From Enteropsectra breve (Eukaryota > Microsporidia), in contig JALPMN010000575.1 of NCBI GenBank assembly GCA_024243835.1, forward strand, positions 1 through 22,718: a stretch of 22,718 nt of DNA. Direction: 5' to 3'. Shown piece by piece: positions 8,630 through 17,012 of this stretch (the first letter of the stretch is position 1; each line of letters opens with the position of its first letter). The position numbers were made by a program, and so were the translations under genes. The notes under the pieces are model-generated. The model saw only the letters and a list, made by a program, of their open reading frames with translations. It had not been told where the DNA came from and made no database searches.

Positions 8630-9097
8630 AATGATTCTAATAAAATTTACTAAATATTAGCCTTTGTAATGACTAAATAATTTAATATTTAAAACTACAT
8701 AGAGTGTTTATGTAGACTAATTCTACCTGTTTGTAAATGCCATCTATTTTGAATTAATGAGCTCAAAAACATCATATAGCTTTAAAGACGATAAGATTTA
8801 TCTTATGAGTTTATTTTTTAATATCTGCTTAAAACTATGCGTAATATAATGCAGTTCACATGCTTTATAATTTTATCTTTTATATGATTTACGATTAACA
8901 ATCTATTTTGAAAATTTAAAAATCATTTCCAAAAGTAGAAATCAAACTGCAAAGCTTTAATTTCATGTTAGTTGAATAAATGTTATAAAATGTATTATAA
9001 AATGTGTAGAGTGTTAGAATGCTTAATACAGTGGCTTTGTCTGTATGTGCCACTCTTGCTTTTTTAAATTTAAAAATTTTACTTTCCCCCTCTCTTT
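8630..9097. other. Intergenic, A+T-rich
   Basis: About 468 bp with nothing recognisable except a small direct repeat TTATAAAATGT near 8983-9006 and the kinase start signal at the right edge. Confidence 0.5.
9066..9090 (+). promoter_or_regulatory. AAATTT/AAAAATTTT + CCCCC start signal of the kinase gene
   Basis: AAATTT (9066-9071) and AAAAATTTT (9072-9080) are followed by CCCCC (9086-9090), seven bases before the ATG at 9098. This is one of the strongest examples of the signal in the window. Confidence 0.65.
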
Positions 9098-10078
9098 ATG
9101 ATTTCCTATGATGATTTTGAATTTCACCATGTGATTGGAACCGGTGCCTTTGGAAAGGTCTTTTTGGGCCATTATTCGTACAACAACAAATTCTACGCGC
9201 TGAAGAGAATGGACAAGTATCTTCTCAAGGAAAGCCGTCAGCTCGACAATGTGCAGAATGAGGCCAATATCATGCAGCAGATAAACTGCTGTCCCTTTGT
9301 GGTGAAGCTGTTCCATGCGCTTGAGACTGAGAACTGGGTGTGTCTTATTATGGAGTACATCCAGGGAGGAGAGCTCTTTTATTACATCAAAAAGTATATT
9401 TATTTCACGGATGAAATAGTTCTTTTCTACACGGCCGAGATAATAGCGGCACTAAAGCATCTGCACAGCAAAGATGTGCTCTATCGTGACCTGAAGGCAG
9501 AGAATGTGCTCATAGACGACAGGGGCCATGCGAAGCTTGCGGACTTTGGCTTTGCAACCCAGGAGTGCGACAACATCTACACGGTCTGTGGAACACCGGA
9601 GTACATGGCGCCTGAGAAGCTGATGGGCAATGGAGACAGCAAAGTCACGGACTACTGGGCGCTTGGCTGTCTGATCTACGAAATGTACTTTGGAATGCCT
9701 CCATACACGGGGATGGGGCAGCTTGAGATCTACGATAAGATTCTTGATGGGTGCCTGAAAGTACCCAGAAGAATTGATCCACAGGCTTTAGATTTAATTA
9801 GAAAACTGCTTATTACAGATAGAAACAAGCGGTTGGGAGCTAACGGCATTGAGGAGATCATGGCGCATCCGTTTTTCAAGGACATCGATTGGGAAGGGCT
9901 TTTCGACTCGGGGCTCAATCCGCCTATTGTGCCAAAACTCTATCAGTTCATTGCACCGGTAGATCAGAGTTCTGCGGTTCTGGAGGAGGCACCCTGCAGG
10001 CCAAAGTACAACATAACGCATCGATACAGGCGGGTTTACAACCGTCCTAACTACAAGAGGCGCTGCCTTAAGTTTTAA
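9098..10078 (+). CDS. AGC-family Ser/Thr protein kinase, PKA catalytic subunit-like
   Basis: A 326-residue protein that is almost entirely kinase domain. All catalytic landmarks are present: Gly loop GTGAFGKV (14-21), Lys36 in YALK, Glu55 on the C-helix, YRDLKAEN (129-136) with catalytic Asp131, DFGFA (149-153), activation-loop Thr162 in YTVCGTPEY, and APE (171-173). DFGFA, CGTPEY and DYWALGCLIYE, together with a short AGC-type tail, place it nearest to cAMP-dependent protein kinase; the substrate is unknown. LKAEN replaces the more usual LKPEN, and DYW replaces DWW. The tail ends in basic residues and CLKF, keeping only the final Phe of the FxxF hydrophobic motif. Thr162 should be the activating phosphosite. 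Third positions are G/C-rich compared with the array that follows. Regulation by a cAMP-binding subunit cannot be judged here. Confidence 0.93.
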   Translation: MISYDDFEFHHVIGTGAFGKVFLGHYSYNNKFYALKRMDKYLLKESRQLDNVQNEANIMQQINCCPFVVKLFHALETENWVCLIMEYIQGGELFYYIKKYIYFTDEIVLFYTAEIIAALKHLHSKDVLYRDLKAENVLIDDRGHAKLADFGFATQECDNIYTVCGTPEYMAPEKLMGNGDSKVTDYWALGCLIYEMYFGMPPYTGMGQLEIYDKILDGCLKVPRRIDPQALDLIRKLLITDRNKRLGANGIEEIMAHPFFKDIDWEGLFDSGLNPPIVPKLYQFIAPVDQSSAVLEEAPCRPKYNITHRYRRVYNRPNYKRRCLKF

Positions 10079-10395
10079 GACTAAAGCAGCTTTATGAGAA
10101 AGAATCTATAGGCGCGTGTAAGATAAATTGTTAATTTTAAGATATATTTAGTCTCTTTTTTAAAACCTTTTCAACTGATTAAAATGTCAATTTAACTTTT
10201 CGATATTAATTAGACATCTTCAGAATAAGAAAATAACTATAAATGAAATGTTCAAAGGTTTAATTTAAAAGTTTTGGTTGTGGTAAATTTTATTTTAATA
10301 GAATCTAGGAGTAGCTATTTTTTAACGAACAATCATTTTAGAGCTCCAAACCAACTTTTTGATTGCAAAAAAATTCTGTTCACTTTGCCATTAAA
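10079..10395. other. Intergenic, boundary of the paralogue array
   Basis: About 317 bp between the kinase and the first paralogue. No gene is seen. The frame of the next gene has a TGA (10360-10362) shortly upstream, which limits how far its N-terminus could extend. Confidence 0.5.
10367..10389 (+). promoter_or_regulatory. Weak start signal of paralogue 1
   Basis: An A-run ending in TT (10367-10375) and CC (10388-10389) stand before ATTAAAATG. The other copies have CCCATCAAAATG at this place, so the signal is a degraded relative of theirs and supports the ATG at 10396. Confidence 0.4.
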
Positions 10396-11403
10396 ATGAA
10401 GATACCAGAAAATTACTCTTCTGGAGAAGCAGGCGCTCACGAAGAACCATCATCTGGTTCAATGACTTCAGGAGAATCAGCATCACAATCAAATGATACA
10501 AATGAGAGGTCTGATTCAGAAGACTATACGGATATAAGAAAAAGAATAACTGAATTCTTAGAATCTCGCTATTCTTGTGAGCCAGCTGATTTTATTACTC
10601 TCGAAGAATTCAAACAGAGCTATGAAAATGACGTTCCAATAGCCTTCTGCATGCTCCTGTTGCTGCATATTACTGCATTTAATTCTTTTATCCATGTAAA
10701 TGATTTTAGCCCAGATGAACAGCCGTATCTCTCGTTATTCAAGTGTGTTGCAGAAAACATTAATGATGCCTTATCCACTGTAGAAGCCAAGTTTAAGACG
10801 TTGAAATGCAAGCGTAGAAACTTTGGTGATTTTAATGAGATCATGGAATTTGTTATTAAAAGATCTGTTAGGGAGGATACTGAAATAAGCACTATTCTGA
10901 GAAATGATGTTGTTGTAAAATCCCGTAGAAATCCAGCCCCAAATAATATATTTTCGGTATGCTTTGGATCGTATACAATAAACTTCAATGCGATCGCAGA
11001 TAGAGATGTGCCAAAAGACTCGAGCATTGAACAAATATGCGACCTTCTTTTGAAAGACAGTGCGCGCAAGGTGCGTACTTTACGCCCATTAGAAGAATCG
11101 AATCAACGGTTTTTCATTTGTACAGACTATAATGATTCGATCATAGTTACAACCGATCGCTATAGGCAGAATATGAGGGATGCTGGTAAATCACACAAAT
11201 CAGAGCTTATATTTAAAAACGAAGGGTCTGAAGAATCAAAGTACAAAGTAAAATTCATACTTTGTCAATCCATGGGAGAGCATGGATTTTTTCCCTTCCC
11301 CGTTGATGTTTTGCAAGTTTTTGATAAAAAAACAAAGAAGGACTGGGTCAAAAAAATGCTTACAACAGCAGTATTAATCCTTTATGAAAGGGTACGTACA
11401 TAA
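10396..11403 (+). CDS. Array paralogue 1: USP-like domain protein without N-terminal hydrophobic segment
   Basis: A 335-residue member of the array family. The ATG at 10396 is chosen because it aligns with the family start context (GCCATTAAAATG); an upstream TTG at 10363 is not credible. The N-terminus (1-45) is Ser/Glu/Gly-rich and lacks the hydrophobic segment of the other four copies, so this product is probably soluble. The conserved domain covers about 61-335. USP-like landmarks by eye: helix around Cys85 (IAFCMLLLL), QDAxEF-like DFNEIM (145-150), SIIVTTDR (248-255), YKVKFIL (283-289), His296, VFD with Asp310, and terminal TTAVLILYER (323-332). His296 is one place from the position held by H386 in copy 4. 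Catalytic activity is doubtful. It is the most divergent copy and lies at the array edge. Confidence 0.88.
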   Translation: MKIPENYSSGEAGAHEEPSSGSMTSGESASQSNDTNERSDSEDYTDIRKRITEFLESRYSCEPADFITLEEFKQSYENDVPIAFCMLLLLHITAFNSFIHVNDFSPDEQPYLSLFKCVAENINDALSTVEAKFKTLKCKRRNFGDFNEIMEFVIKRSVREDTEISTILRNDVVVKSRRNPAPNNIFSVCFGSYTINFNAIADRDVPKDSSIEQICDLLLKDSARKVRTLRPLEESNQRFFICTDYNDSIIVTTDRYRQNMRDAGKSHKSELIFKNEGSEESKYKVKFILCQSMGEHGFFPFPVDVLQVFDKKTKKDWVKKMLTTAVLILYERVRT

Positions 11404-11815
11404 AATAAAAATGTATTTTATCATTTCAGTATATTTATGATAAAATATTCTTGAAAGTGTATAAGTCGACTATGATCTACAGGATCAGGTGTATGATGTT
11501 CTCTGTAGGTCCAAAAGAAGAAAATTTTTACACTATCCTTCAACTAATAGGCTTGATGTTATTTTCTTCTTATTTCAATATTTTAGAACTTTAAGCCCTC
11601 TTTACTGATTAATGGATGAGAAGAGACTATTAAAACGACTAACAAAATAATACTCGTTATTTATGAAGACTCGAAAATCATTCCTTCTCATAATACAGTA
11701 AATCTCTGAAAAAATAAAGGACAAAATATACTGCCTATTAATACTGTGTTTATATGAGCCAATATCAAAAACCGTTAGAAAGATATTCAATTGTATAAAA
11801 TTGAGACTGCCCAGA

Positions 11816-11888
11816 CAGTGAGTTCAGTTAATTTCTTTTTATAATAATGAAAGCCTAAGATACGGCGGGTCTCCCGCTGCCTCGCTGA
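11816..11888. ncRNA. Possible structured RNA element (not a recognisable tRNA)
   Basis: CAGTGAG (11816-11822) can pair with CTCGCTG (11881-11887) with one G-T wobble. Just inside, a 7-bp hairpin forms around a three-base loop: CGGCGGG (11863-11869) with CCCGCTG (11873-11879), one wobble. The right half is strikingly G+C-rich in an A+T-rich gap. The 73-nt span suggests a tRNA, but there is no A box, B box or usable T-arm, so tRNA is rejected. Strand and function are unknown. Confidence 0.25.
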
Positions 11889-12014
11889 CCATTAGAATAA
11901 AAACTATTATCAAAACCCATTTTGCTTATCTTTTTTTCGGTATCTAACTCTTTAATAACCAATAGTCTTCATTAAAAATAAATAGACCAACAGTTATTCT
12001 AGTCCCCTTTTATC

Positions 12015-12037
12015 TCCTTATAACAATCATATAAGGA
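12015..12037. repeat. Perfect 8-bp inverted repeat, 7-base loop
   Basis: TCCTTATA and TATAAGGA flank ACAATCA, about 105 bp upstream of the copy 2 start. Short and A+T-rich, so it may be incidental. Confidence 0.4.
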
Positions 12038-12110
12038 CCAATGGTTTAACAGAAAGTATGCATTTAAATATGAACTAATAATCGTATTAGTCAACGAAGA
12101 AAATTTTTCT

Positions 12111-12136
12111 CCTTTAAAAATTTTTTATAACCGCCC
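12111..12136 (+). promoter_or_regulatory. CCTTTAAAAATTTTTT + CCC start signal of paralogue 2
   Basis: AAAAATTTTTT (12116-12126) and CCC (12134-12136) precede ATCAAAATG. The block is shared almost exactly with copies 4 and 5. Confidence 0.65.
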
Positions 12137-12142
12137 ATCAAA

Positions 12143-13327
12143 ATGAAATTATCCGAAAAACTATTTGTAGGACTAACTGCACTATGTACTGTACTGGGAC
12201 TAAGCTATGGGATTTATCAAATAATCAAGAAAAATAGCCAGCCAGAAAATACCCCTAAAACTCAAACAACCATACAATCACAGACACAAGCAACCATACC
12301 ACCACAGACACAAGAAGCCATGCAACCACATACGCAAAAAATCATACTACCAGAGACACAGAGCCAAATACCGCAAATAACCATGCAACCAGAGACTCAA
12401 AGCCCTCCATCAATGACAGAATCACCGGTTAATCCAGTTAACGAACATATTTCCCTGGAACTGGTTAAAAAAAGAAGAGTAGTGCTTGATTTATTATCTG
12501 ACTACTCTTCTGAGCCACTTAAAACAATGCCATTCGATGAATATAAAAAATTATATGATGATATCTGGCCTTTGGCCTTATGTGGGTGCTTGTTATTGAA
12601 TTCGAGCACACTTAAGTCCTTTTTAAGTGAAAATCAGTTTAATTCTGATGAACAGCCCTTTCTCTCCTCATTCAAATGCGCATTTGAAAGTGGCAATCTT
12701 AAAGAAATTGCTAAAGAGAAGTATGAGGAATTTCATTGCCATCCCCGAGATTTTTCCAATTTAAGCGATATGTTGCAATTTATAATAGAAAAACTATCAG
12801 CAGAAGATAAAAGAGTTGAAAAGATGTTGTGCAATACAGTTTATATAAAATCTCCGTCAAATACTGTCTTGAAAACATTTAAAAGCAAAACAATAAACTT
12901 TAATGAAACAATGGCAGAGGAAATGCTAAATGGTGCAACCGTTGAACAGGCATGCGACTGTTATTTGAGGGATGATGCCCGTGTGCAGAACTACTTGTCA
13001 TCCAAAGCAACTTCATCAAACTATTTTTTTAATTTTGTAACGAAGTATAATGATGCTATTATAGTCACAACCGATCGTGGCATGAGTTCCATGAGAGATA
13101 AAGTACAGATAAGGCAATCAGAGCTTAAATTTGCAAATGACGGGCAGGGAGAGACCACGTATAAATTAAAATATATGGTCATTGGAGGCTTAAAAGATGA
13201 ACTACATAAGTTATTACGATTTAATGTTGCAGATCTAGATGTATTTGATGAAGAAACAAAAGAAAAATGGATACGCAAATGCCTTACTAACGCAATACTC
13301 CTCCTTTATGAAAGGCAGACTGCTTAA
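12143..13327 (+). CDS. Array paralogue 2: N-terminally anchored USP-like domain protein
   Basis: A 394-residue protein. Residues 7-28 form a hydrophobic segment flanked by Lys on both sides, either a signal anchor or an uncleaved signal peptide. Residues 31-100 are a low-complexity Gln/Thr/Pro linker with degenerate repeats of the TQ..I.PQTQ type. The conserved domain spans about 120-394. USP-like landmarks: helix with Cys147 (LALCGCLLLN), QDAxEF-like box NLSDML (206-211), TVEQACDCYL (266-275), AIIVTTDR (305-312), YKLKYMVIGG (340-349), His355 offset from the expected position, VFD with Asp369, and TNAILLLYER (382-391). Most USPs need the Cys and His exactly placed, so this looks like a pseudoenzyme. 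Cys/Gln in the linker is A-rich at the DNA level and probably prone to slippage. Confidence 0.9.
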   Translation: MKLSEKLFVGLTALCTVLGLSYGIYQIIKKNSQPENTPKTQTTIQSQTQATIPPQTQEAMQPHTQKIILPETQSQIPQITMQPETQSPPSMTESPVNPVNEHISLELVKKRRVVLDLLSDYSSEPLKTMPFDEYKKLYDDIWPLALCGCLLLNSSTLKSFLSENQFNSDEQPFLSSFKCAFESGNLKEIAKEKYEEFHCHPRDFSNLSDMLQFIIEKLSAEDKRVEKMLCNTVYIKSPSNTVLKTFKSKTINFNETMAEEMLNGATVEQACDCYLRDDARVQNYLSSKATSSNYFFNFVTKYNDAIIVTTDRGMSSMRDKVQIRQSELKFANDGQGETTYKLKYMVIGGLKDELHKLLRFNVADLDVFDEETKEKWIRKCLTNAILLLYERQTA

Positions 13328-13593
13328 ATACATATACTAGCAACGCTTTATTGTGTCACGCCTTTTTATGTGCCGTCTAATGAATGTATCATAAATTAAA
13401 TAATAAAGTTTATTTCTATATAATGCCTGGTTGATACTGCGTATAACATATTCATATCTTTTGTTGAATCATTCATACTCCATGTTTCAAATCTATGAAT
13501 AAGGGGCATTGTTTGCTGTTTTAAATGCTAATATGATTTATCGAGACCCAAGGGAAACTAGTATTTAAATTCATTGAGAAACATAAATTACTC

Positions 13594-13613
13594 TAATTAA
13601 TTAATTAATTAAA
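13594..13613. repeat. TAAT microsatellite, about 5 units
   Basis: Simple tetranucleotide run, about 215 bp before the start of copy 3. Confidence 0.7.
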
Positions 13614-13801
13614 GGATAAGAGTGTATATTACAGGACCCTGAATAATTATCACTAGAAGCTTTTTCATTTCAATAAGGTAGAGGTTAACGATACTAATGA
13701 TTCAAATATATTAATACCAAAAATTCACTTGAATATGGCTCCTTGATCTGTAAAATAATGGCTATTATTTTAGAGTTTATAAATTAAATTATTGTTTATT
13801 T

Positions 13802-13827
13802 AAAAAATTTTCACCTAACCTTCATCC
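13802..13827 (+). promoter_or_regulatory. AAAAAATTTT + CC-rich start signal of paralogue 3
   Basis: AAAAAATTTT (13802-13811) is followed by three separated CC pairs (CACC, AACC, ATCC) before the ATG at 13829. The CCCATCAAA block of copies 2, 4 and 5 is replaced by CTTCATCCG. Confidence 0.45.
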
Positions 13828-13828
13828 G

Positions 13829-14950
13829 ATGAAATTGGCAAAAAACCTGGCTATGGGACTCGTAGCTCTAGTCATTGCATTTGCCCTGGGCTTTGGAACA
13901 CATAAGGTGCTTATGGAAAACTGCAAGTTCAAAAATACTCCTTCAAATACACCTCAGAACATTCTTACCGAAGAACCTATTAGTCCTGCAACTCCCGAAG
14001 AAAATATACCACAATCAAATGGGCAAACTGATCCTGAAATACAGCAAATTTCCTCACAGCTAAACGAAGAGGAAGAGTCTAGTGAAGACCTAGAAAAAGA
14101 AAGAGAAGAATTAAACGAGGAGCTTTCTGGAATTTCTTTTGAGCCACTTGATATTATGTCTTTCGATATCTTTAGAAACAACTATCCTGTTTATTCGCCT
14201 ATGTCCATGTGCATGAAGTTTCTATTGAACTGCTATACGTTATACGCGATATTACGAGAAAATGATTTTAATGCAGATACTCAGCCTTTTCTCAGGTTCC
14301 TTAAGACGTGTGCAGAAGGCGTTAGAGACCAAGAAATATTTGATGCCGCCGTCAATGCGGAGTCGAAATGCAGGCCGAGGAACAATACGGATTTTAACGA
14401 TATAGTGGAGTTTGTAATAAGGAATATTTCTGCAGAAGATGAAAGAGTACACCAAATTTTCTATAATGAGCTAACAATAAAATCGGCCGATGACAATTCT
14501 GTTCTGGCAACGATAGAAAGCAGCACAGTAAACTTAAATTATGCTGTAGAAATCAATTTACAAAATGCCGAGAACATTGAAAAAATATGCAACAAGTGCT
14601 TGATGCAGCAGGCTTTAGAACAAGAAAAGATAGAACCTCCGCAGCCACTAACTACGATAAGTGAAACGAAATACAGTGATGTGATAGTAATAACAACTGA
14701 TCGCTTTATGAAGACTATGAGGAAAAGGGGGATAAAGCATCAATCAGAGCTTATATTTGAAAATGAAAGGCAGGAGATTTCAAAGTTTTATTTAAAATCT
14801 ATATTTTATGAACAGGATAATGGAAACGATCGTTTCTCAACAATTGAAATTGCGTGGCTCGATGTATTTGACGAGGACACAAGAGAGGAATGGATCAGTA
14901 AAATACAAACCAATGCAATTTTCCTCCTTTATGAGAGGGAAGTAGAATAA
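13829..14950 (+). CDS. Array paralogue 3: N-terminally anchored USP-like domain protein
   Basis: A 373-residue protein. A hydrophobic segment at about 7-26 (start MKLAKNLAMGLVALVIAFAL) is followed by a Pro/Asn/Glu-rich linker to about residue 95, ending in an acidic run. The domain covers about 100-373. USP-like landmarks: Cys128 in SMCMKFLLN, a gapless QDAxEFL-like DFNDIV (188-193), DVIVITTDRF (284-293), FYLKSIF (320-326), Asp348 in VFD, and TNAIFLLYER (361-370). The residue aligned with the catalytic His is Arg335, so a hydrolase reaction is unlikely. It is closest to copies 4 and 5 in the C-terminal half. Its stop codon overlaps AATAAA. Confidence 0.9.
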   Translation: MKLAKNLAMGLVALVIAFALGFGTHKVLMENCKFKNTPSNTPQNILTEEPISPATPEENIPQSNGQTDPEIQQISSQLNEEEESSEDLEKEREELNEELSGISFEPLDIMSFDIFRNNYPVYSPMSMCMKFLLNCYTLYAILRENDFNADTQPFLRFLKTCAEGVRDQEIFDAAVNAESKCRPRNNTDFNDIVEFVIRNISAEDERVHQIFYNELTIKSADDNSVLATIESSTVNLNYAVEINLQNAENIEKICNKCLMQQALEQEKIEPPQPLTTISETKYSDVIVITTDRFMKTMRKRGIKHQSELIFENERQEISKFYLKSIFYEQDNGNDRFSTIEIAWLDVFDEDTREEWISKIQTNAIFLLYEREVE

Positions 14951-14951
14951 A
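14946..14951 (+). terminator. AATAAA overlapping the paralogue 3 stop codon
   Basis: The coding end reads GAATAAAT with TAA inside the hexamer; a candidate poly(A) signal. Confidence 0.4.
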
Positions 14952-15742
14952 TAATTTGCATTTTTTATCTGAATTTATCTAACTAGCATTAGGCCTTGCT
15001 GTATGATGGGCGTTTTATACACAGAGATACATTATACTAAGTTTTGTTGAATTTATCATTCAATATTTCTAACAAAGTTGCGCCATTTTCAGTAATTTTG
15101 AACATGTTCAAGAACTCAGAATGTTGTTTATTTGTCTTATCTATTGTGAGCGTATTAGACGGCTGGTATTAAAGTACTCCGATATAACTTACATCCACAA
15201 CAAAGAGTGCTAAATTTTCATTTTTTCTACGTTAAAAACTTAGCCTGTATTTAAACAGAGCTGAAAAATTATCAATAAAGCTTGGTGGGTATCTGTTTAT
15301 AACTCATAAAAAACTCTATTAGAATTTCGAGGAAACTCTTTCACTTCAGCTTCAGCAAATCCATTATTTGGCAGCAGACTAATCTGGCGGTATGGATCAA
15401 CACTATTATACGAATCCTTAAATGAATAAACATTTTACGATTTGCATAAATTGTTGTTTTATTAAAGAAACTTAAACTCTTTCTAGCCATCACAATTTCA
15501 TTGGCTGTTAGAAATGTCGTGATACGTTACTCGCAATTTGTAACATAAAAATTATATTTATGAAACAGAAAATTCTCGGGCTTTCATTTAGCATAACAAG
15601 ACAGTATTTTATTATAAAAATCTCAATTCCTTATTCTGCAGAAAATAATAGTTATTTTTTTAAGTATGATGTAATAACTGTAATTTGATGAAATTAAATA
15701 AAAATTTCCCCTTTAAAAATTTTCACGATAACGCCCATCAAA
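14951..15742. other. Intergenic between paralogues 3 and 4
   Basis: About 792 bp. Short blocks match the gap before copy 5 (GAACTCAG.ATG.TG around 15113 and AAACTCTTTC around 15473), so the gap was duplicated with the gene. A minus-strand stretch of about 45 codons ending at 15297 is mildly coding-like. No intact gene. Confidence 0.5.
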
Positions 15743-15906
15743 ATGGCAACAATTAAAAATCTGTCATTCGGAATAGCAGCTCTGGTAACTGTAGTTGTGC
15801 TAGGCTTCGGGACATATAAAGTGTTCAAGAAAGACGGCAAGCCAGAAGGCGCACCGCAGGCGCCACCAGCTGTCCCGCAACCAAAAAATATTGTTCCACC
15901 AAATAA
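15667..15906 (+). repeat. Promoter plus N-terminal module, copy 1 of 2
   Basis: This block, covering 76 bp upstream and about 160 bp of coding sequence of paralogue 4, is nearly identical to 17736-17975. By eye about six differences fall in the 76 upstream bases and about nine in the first 150 coding bases. Similarity then becomes patchy in the linker. Confidence 0.85.
15708..15736 (+). promoter_or_regulatory. CCCCTTTAAAAATTTT + CCC start signal of paralogue 4
   Basis: CCCC (15708-15711), AAAAATTTT (15715-15723) and CCC (15734-15736), followed by ATCAAAATG. Confidence 0.65.
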
Positions 15907-17011
15907 TATTCCACCAGTGGCTCAAAGCATTCCAGAAAAATTATACATTGATTCATCTGAGGAACAAGAAACACCGTCAATGCCACAATATATTCCATTA
16001 GAAACGACTCCCAAAATAGATGAAGCAGTATCAAGAGCAAATGTAACACCAATACTTAAGCCCATAAATCCAGAAGAAGTACAATTCATAAGAAGAGAAG
16101 CGTCTGATGAAGAATCAGGTGAAGAATCAGACGAAGAAGAAAGATCTAGCGAAGACATAGAAAGAGAAGAAATAACCGAGTTTTTTTCAAAAACTTCTTT
16201 TGAACCTCTTGGTATTAATGAACTTGGAAATTATAAAAAAAACTTCCCAGGTTACTCTCCGATGGTCATGTGCATGCGTTTTTTATTATCCAGCAGTACA
16301 TTATCTAATTTAATGTCTGACAATCATTTTAATTCTGATACCAAGCCTTTCTTCCAGCTCTTAAAAATCATCGCGGAAAGAGGTAGCGAAGAAGAAATAA
16401 CTGAAGCTGTCGCTACTGCTGAGAAGAAATATCCTGTTCGTAGCATTCATAGTTTTAACGGTATGATGGATTTTGTTATAAGAATTCTTTCAGAGGAAGA
16501 TGAAAGAGTGTGCAGTATATTTTGTAATGAACTTCATTTTTTATCTCCTGTTGATAAATCTGTTCAGGCTAAAAATGTAGCCTATACAGTAGATTTAAAC
16601 AATGCTTTAGGTATTATTATCAAAGAAGCCGATCGAATTGAACGAATATGCAACGGATCTCTCTGGAAAAATGCCAGATTGCAAGTTCGTTTTTCTGAGT
16701 TACGTTCATCAGTTACAAAAACGAAGTATAGTGATGTTATAGTTATTACAGCCGATCGTTTTATACAGAAGATGAGAGAAATAAATATAGAACATCAAAC
16801 AGAGCTTTTCTTTCAAAATACAGGACCAGAGAAAACAAGGTACCTACTAAAATCCGTCATCTTTCAAACAAAAAGTGATAGTCGTTTTCCAACTGATCAT
16901 TTCATAGAGTTTGATATTCACTGGCTTAATGTATTTGATGAAAATACAAAAAATGAATGGATCCGTAAGCTGCTTACCAACGCAATTTCCCTTCTTTATG
17001 AGAGAGAATAA
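15743..17011 (+). CDS. Array paralogue 4: N-terminally anchored USP-like domain protein with acidic linker
   Basis: The largest copy, 422 residues. A hydrophobic segment at 8-25 is followed by YKVFKKDGK, a Pro-rich linker and an acidic Ser/Glu/Asp tract (about 119-143) absent from copies 1 and 2. The domain spans about 150-422. USP-like landmarks: Cys177 in VMCMRFLLS, QDAxEF-like SFNGMM (237-242), DVIVITADRF (331-340), YLLKSVIF (367-374), His386 in DHF, WLNVFD with Asp399, and TNAISLLYER (412-421). Of the five copies this one comes closest to a complete triad (Cys177 or neighbour, His386, Asp399). The first 50 residues are nearly identical to copy 5, while the domains differ widely, so the two halves have different histories. 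The stop codon overlaps AATAAA. Confidence 0.9.
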   Translation: MATIKNLSFGIAALVTVVVLGFGTYKVFKKDGKPEGAPQAPPAVPQPKNIVPPNNIPPVAQSIPEKLYIDSSEEQETPSMPQYIPLETTPKIDEAVSRANVTPILKPINPEEVQFIRREASDEESGEESDEEERSSEDIEREEITEFFSKTSFEPLGINELGNYKKNFPGYSPMVMCMRFLLSSSTLSNLMSDNHFNSDTKPFFQLLKIIAERGSEEEITEAVATAEKKYPVRSIHSFNGMMDFVIRILSEEDERVCSIFCNELHFLSPVDKSVQAKNVAYTVDLNNALGIIIKEADRIERICNGSLWKNARLQVRFSELRSSVTKTKYSDVIVITADRFIQKMREINIEHQTELFFQNTGPEKTRYLLKSVIFQTKSDSRFPTDHFIEFDIHWLNVFDENTKNEWIRKLLTNAISLLYERE

Positions 17012-17012
17012 A
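17007..17012 (+). terminator. AATAAA overlapping the paralogue 4 stop codon
   Basis: TAA (17009-17011) lies inside AATAAA, followed by a second AATAAA a few bases on. Confidence 0.4.

Larger units (their letters stand above)
11404..12142. other. Intergenic between paralogues 1 and 2
   Basis: About 739 bp. It contains a G+C-rich island with two nested stems (11816-11888), a small perfect hairpin TCCTTATA/TATAAGGA (12015-12022 with 12030-12037), and the start signal of copy 2. A 62-codon minus-strand frame at 11602-11790 is probably chance. Confidence 0.5.
13328..13828. other. Intergenic between paralogues 2 and 3
   Basis: About 501 bp, A+T-rich, with a TAAT microsatellite (13594-13613) and the copy 3 start signal. 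No gene is seen. Confidence 0.5.

Noticed and set aside
10363..10395. N-terminal extension of paralogue 1 from a TTG
   Set aside because: A TTG start is unlikely in a eukaryote, and the ATG at 10396 aligns with the start context of the other copies.
11602..11790. 62-codon minus-strand frame between paralogues 1 and 2
   Set aside because: Tyr/Phe/Ile/Asn-rich, with no start signal; it looks like chance.
11816..11888. tRNA gene
   Set aside because: The 73-nt span and 7-bp closing stem fit, but there is no A box, no B box and no 5-bp T-stem with a seven-base loop.
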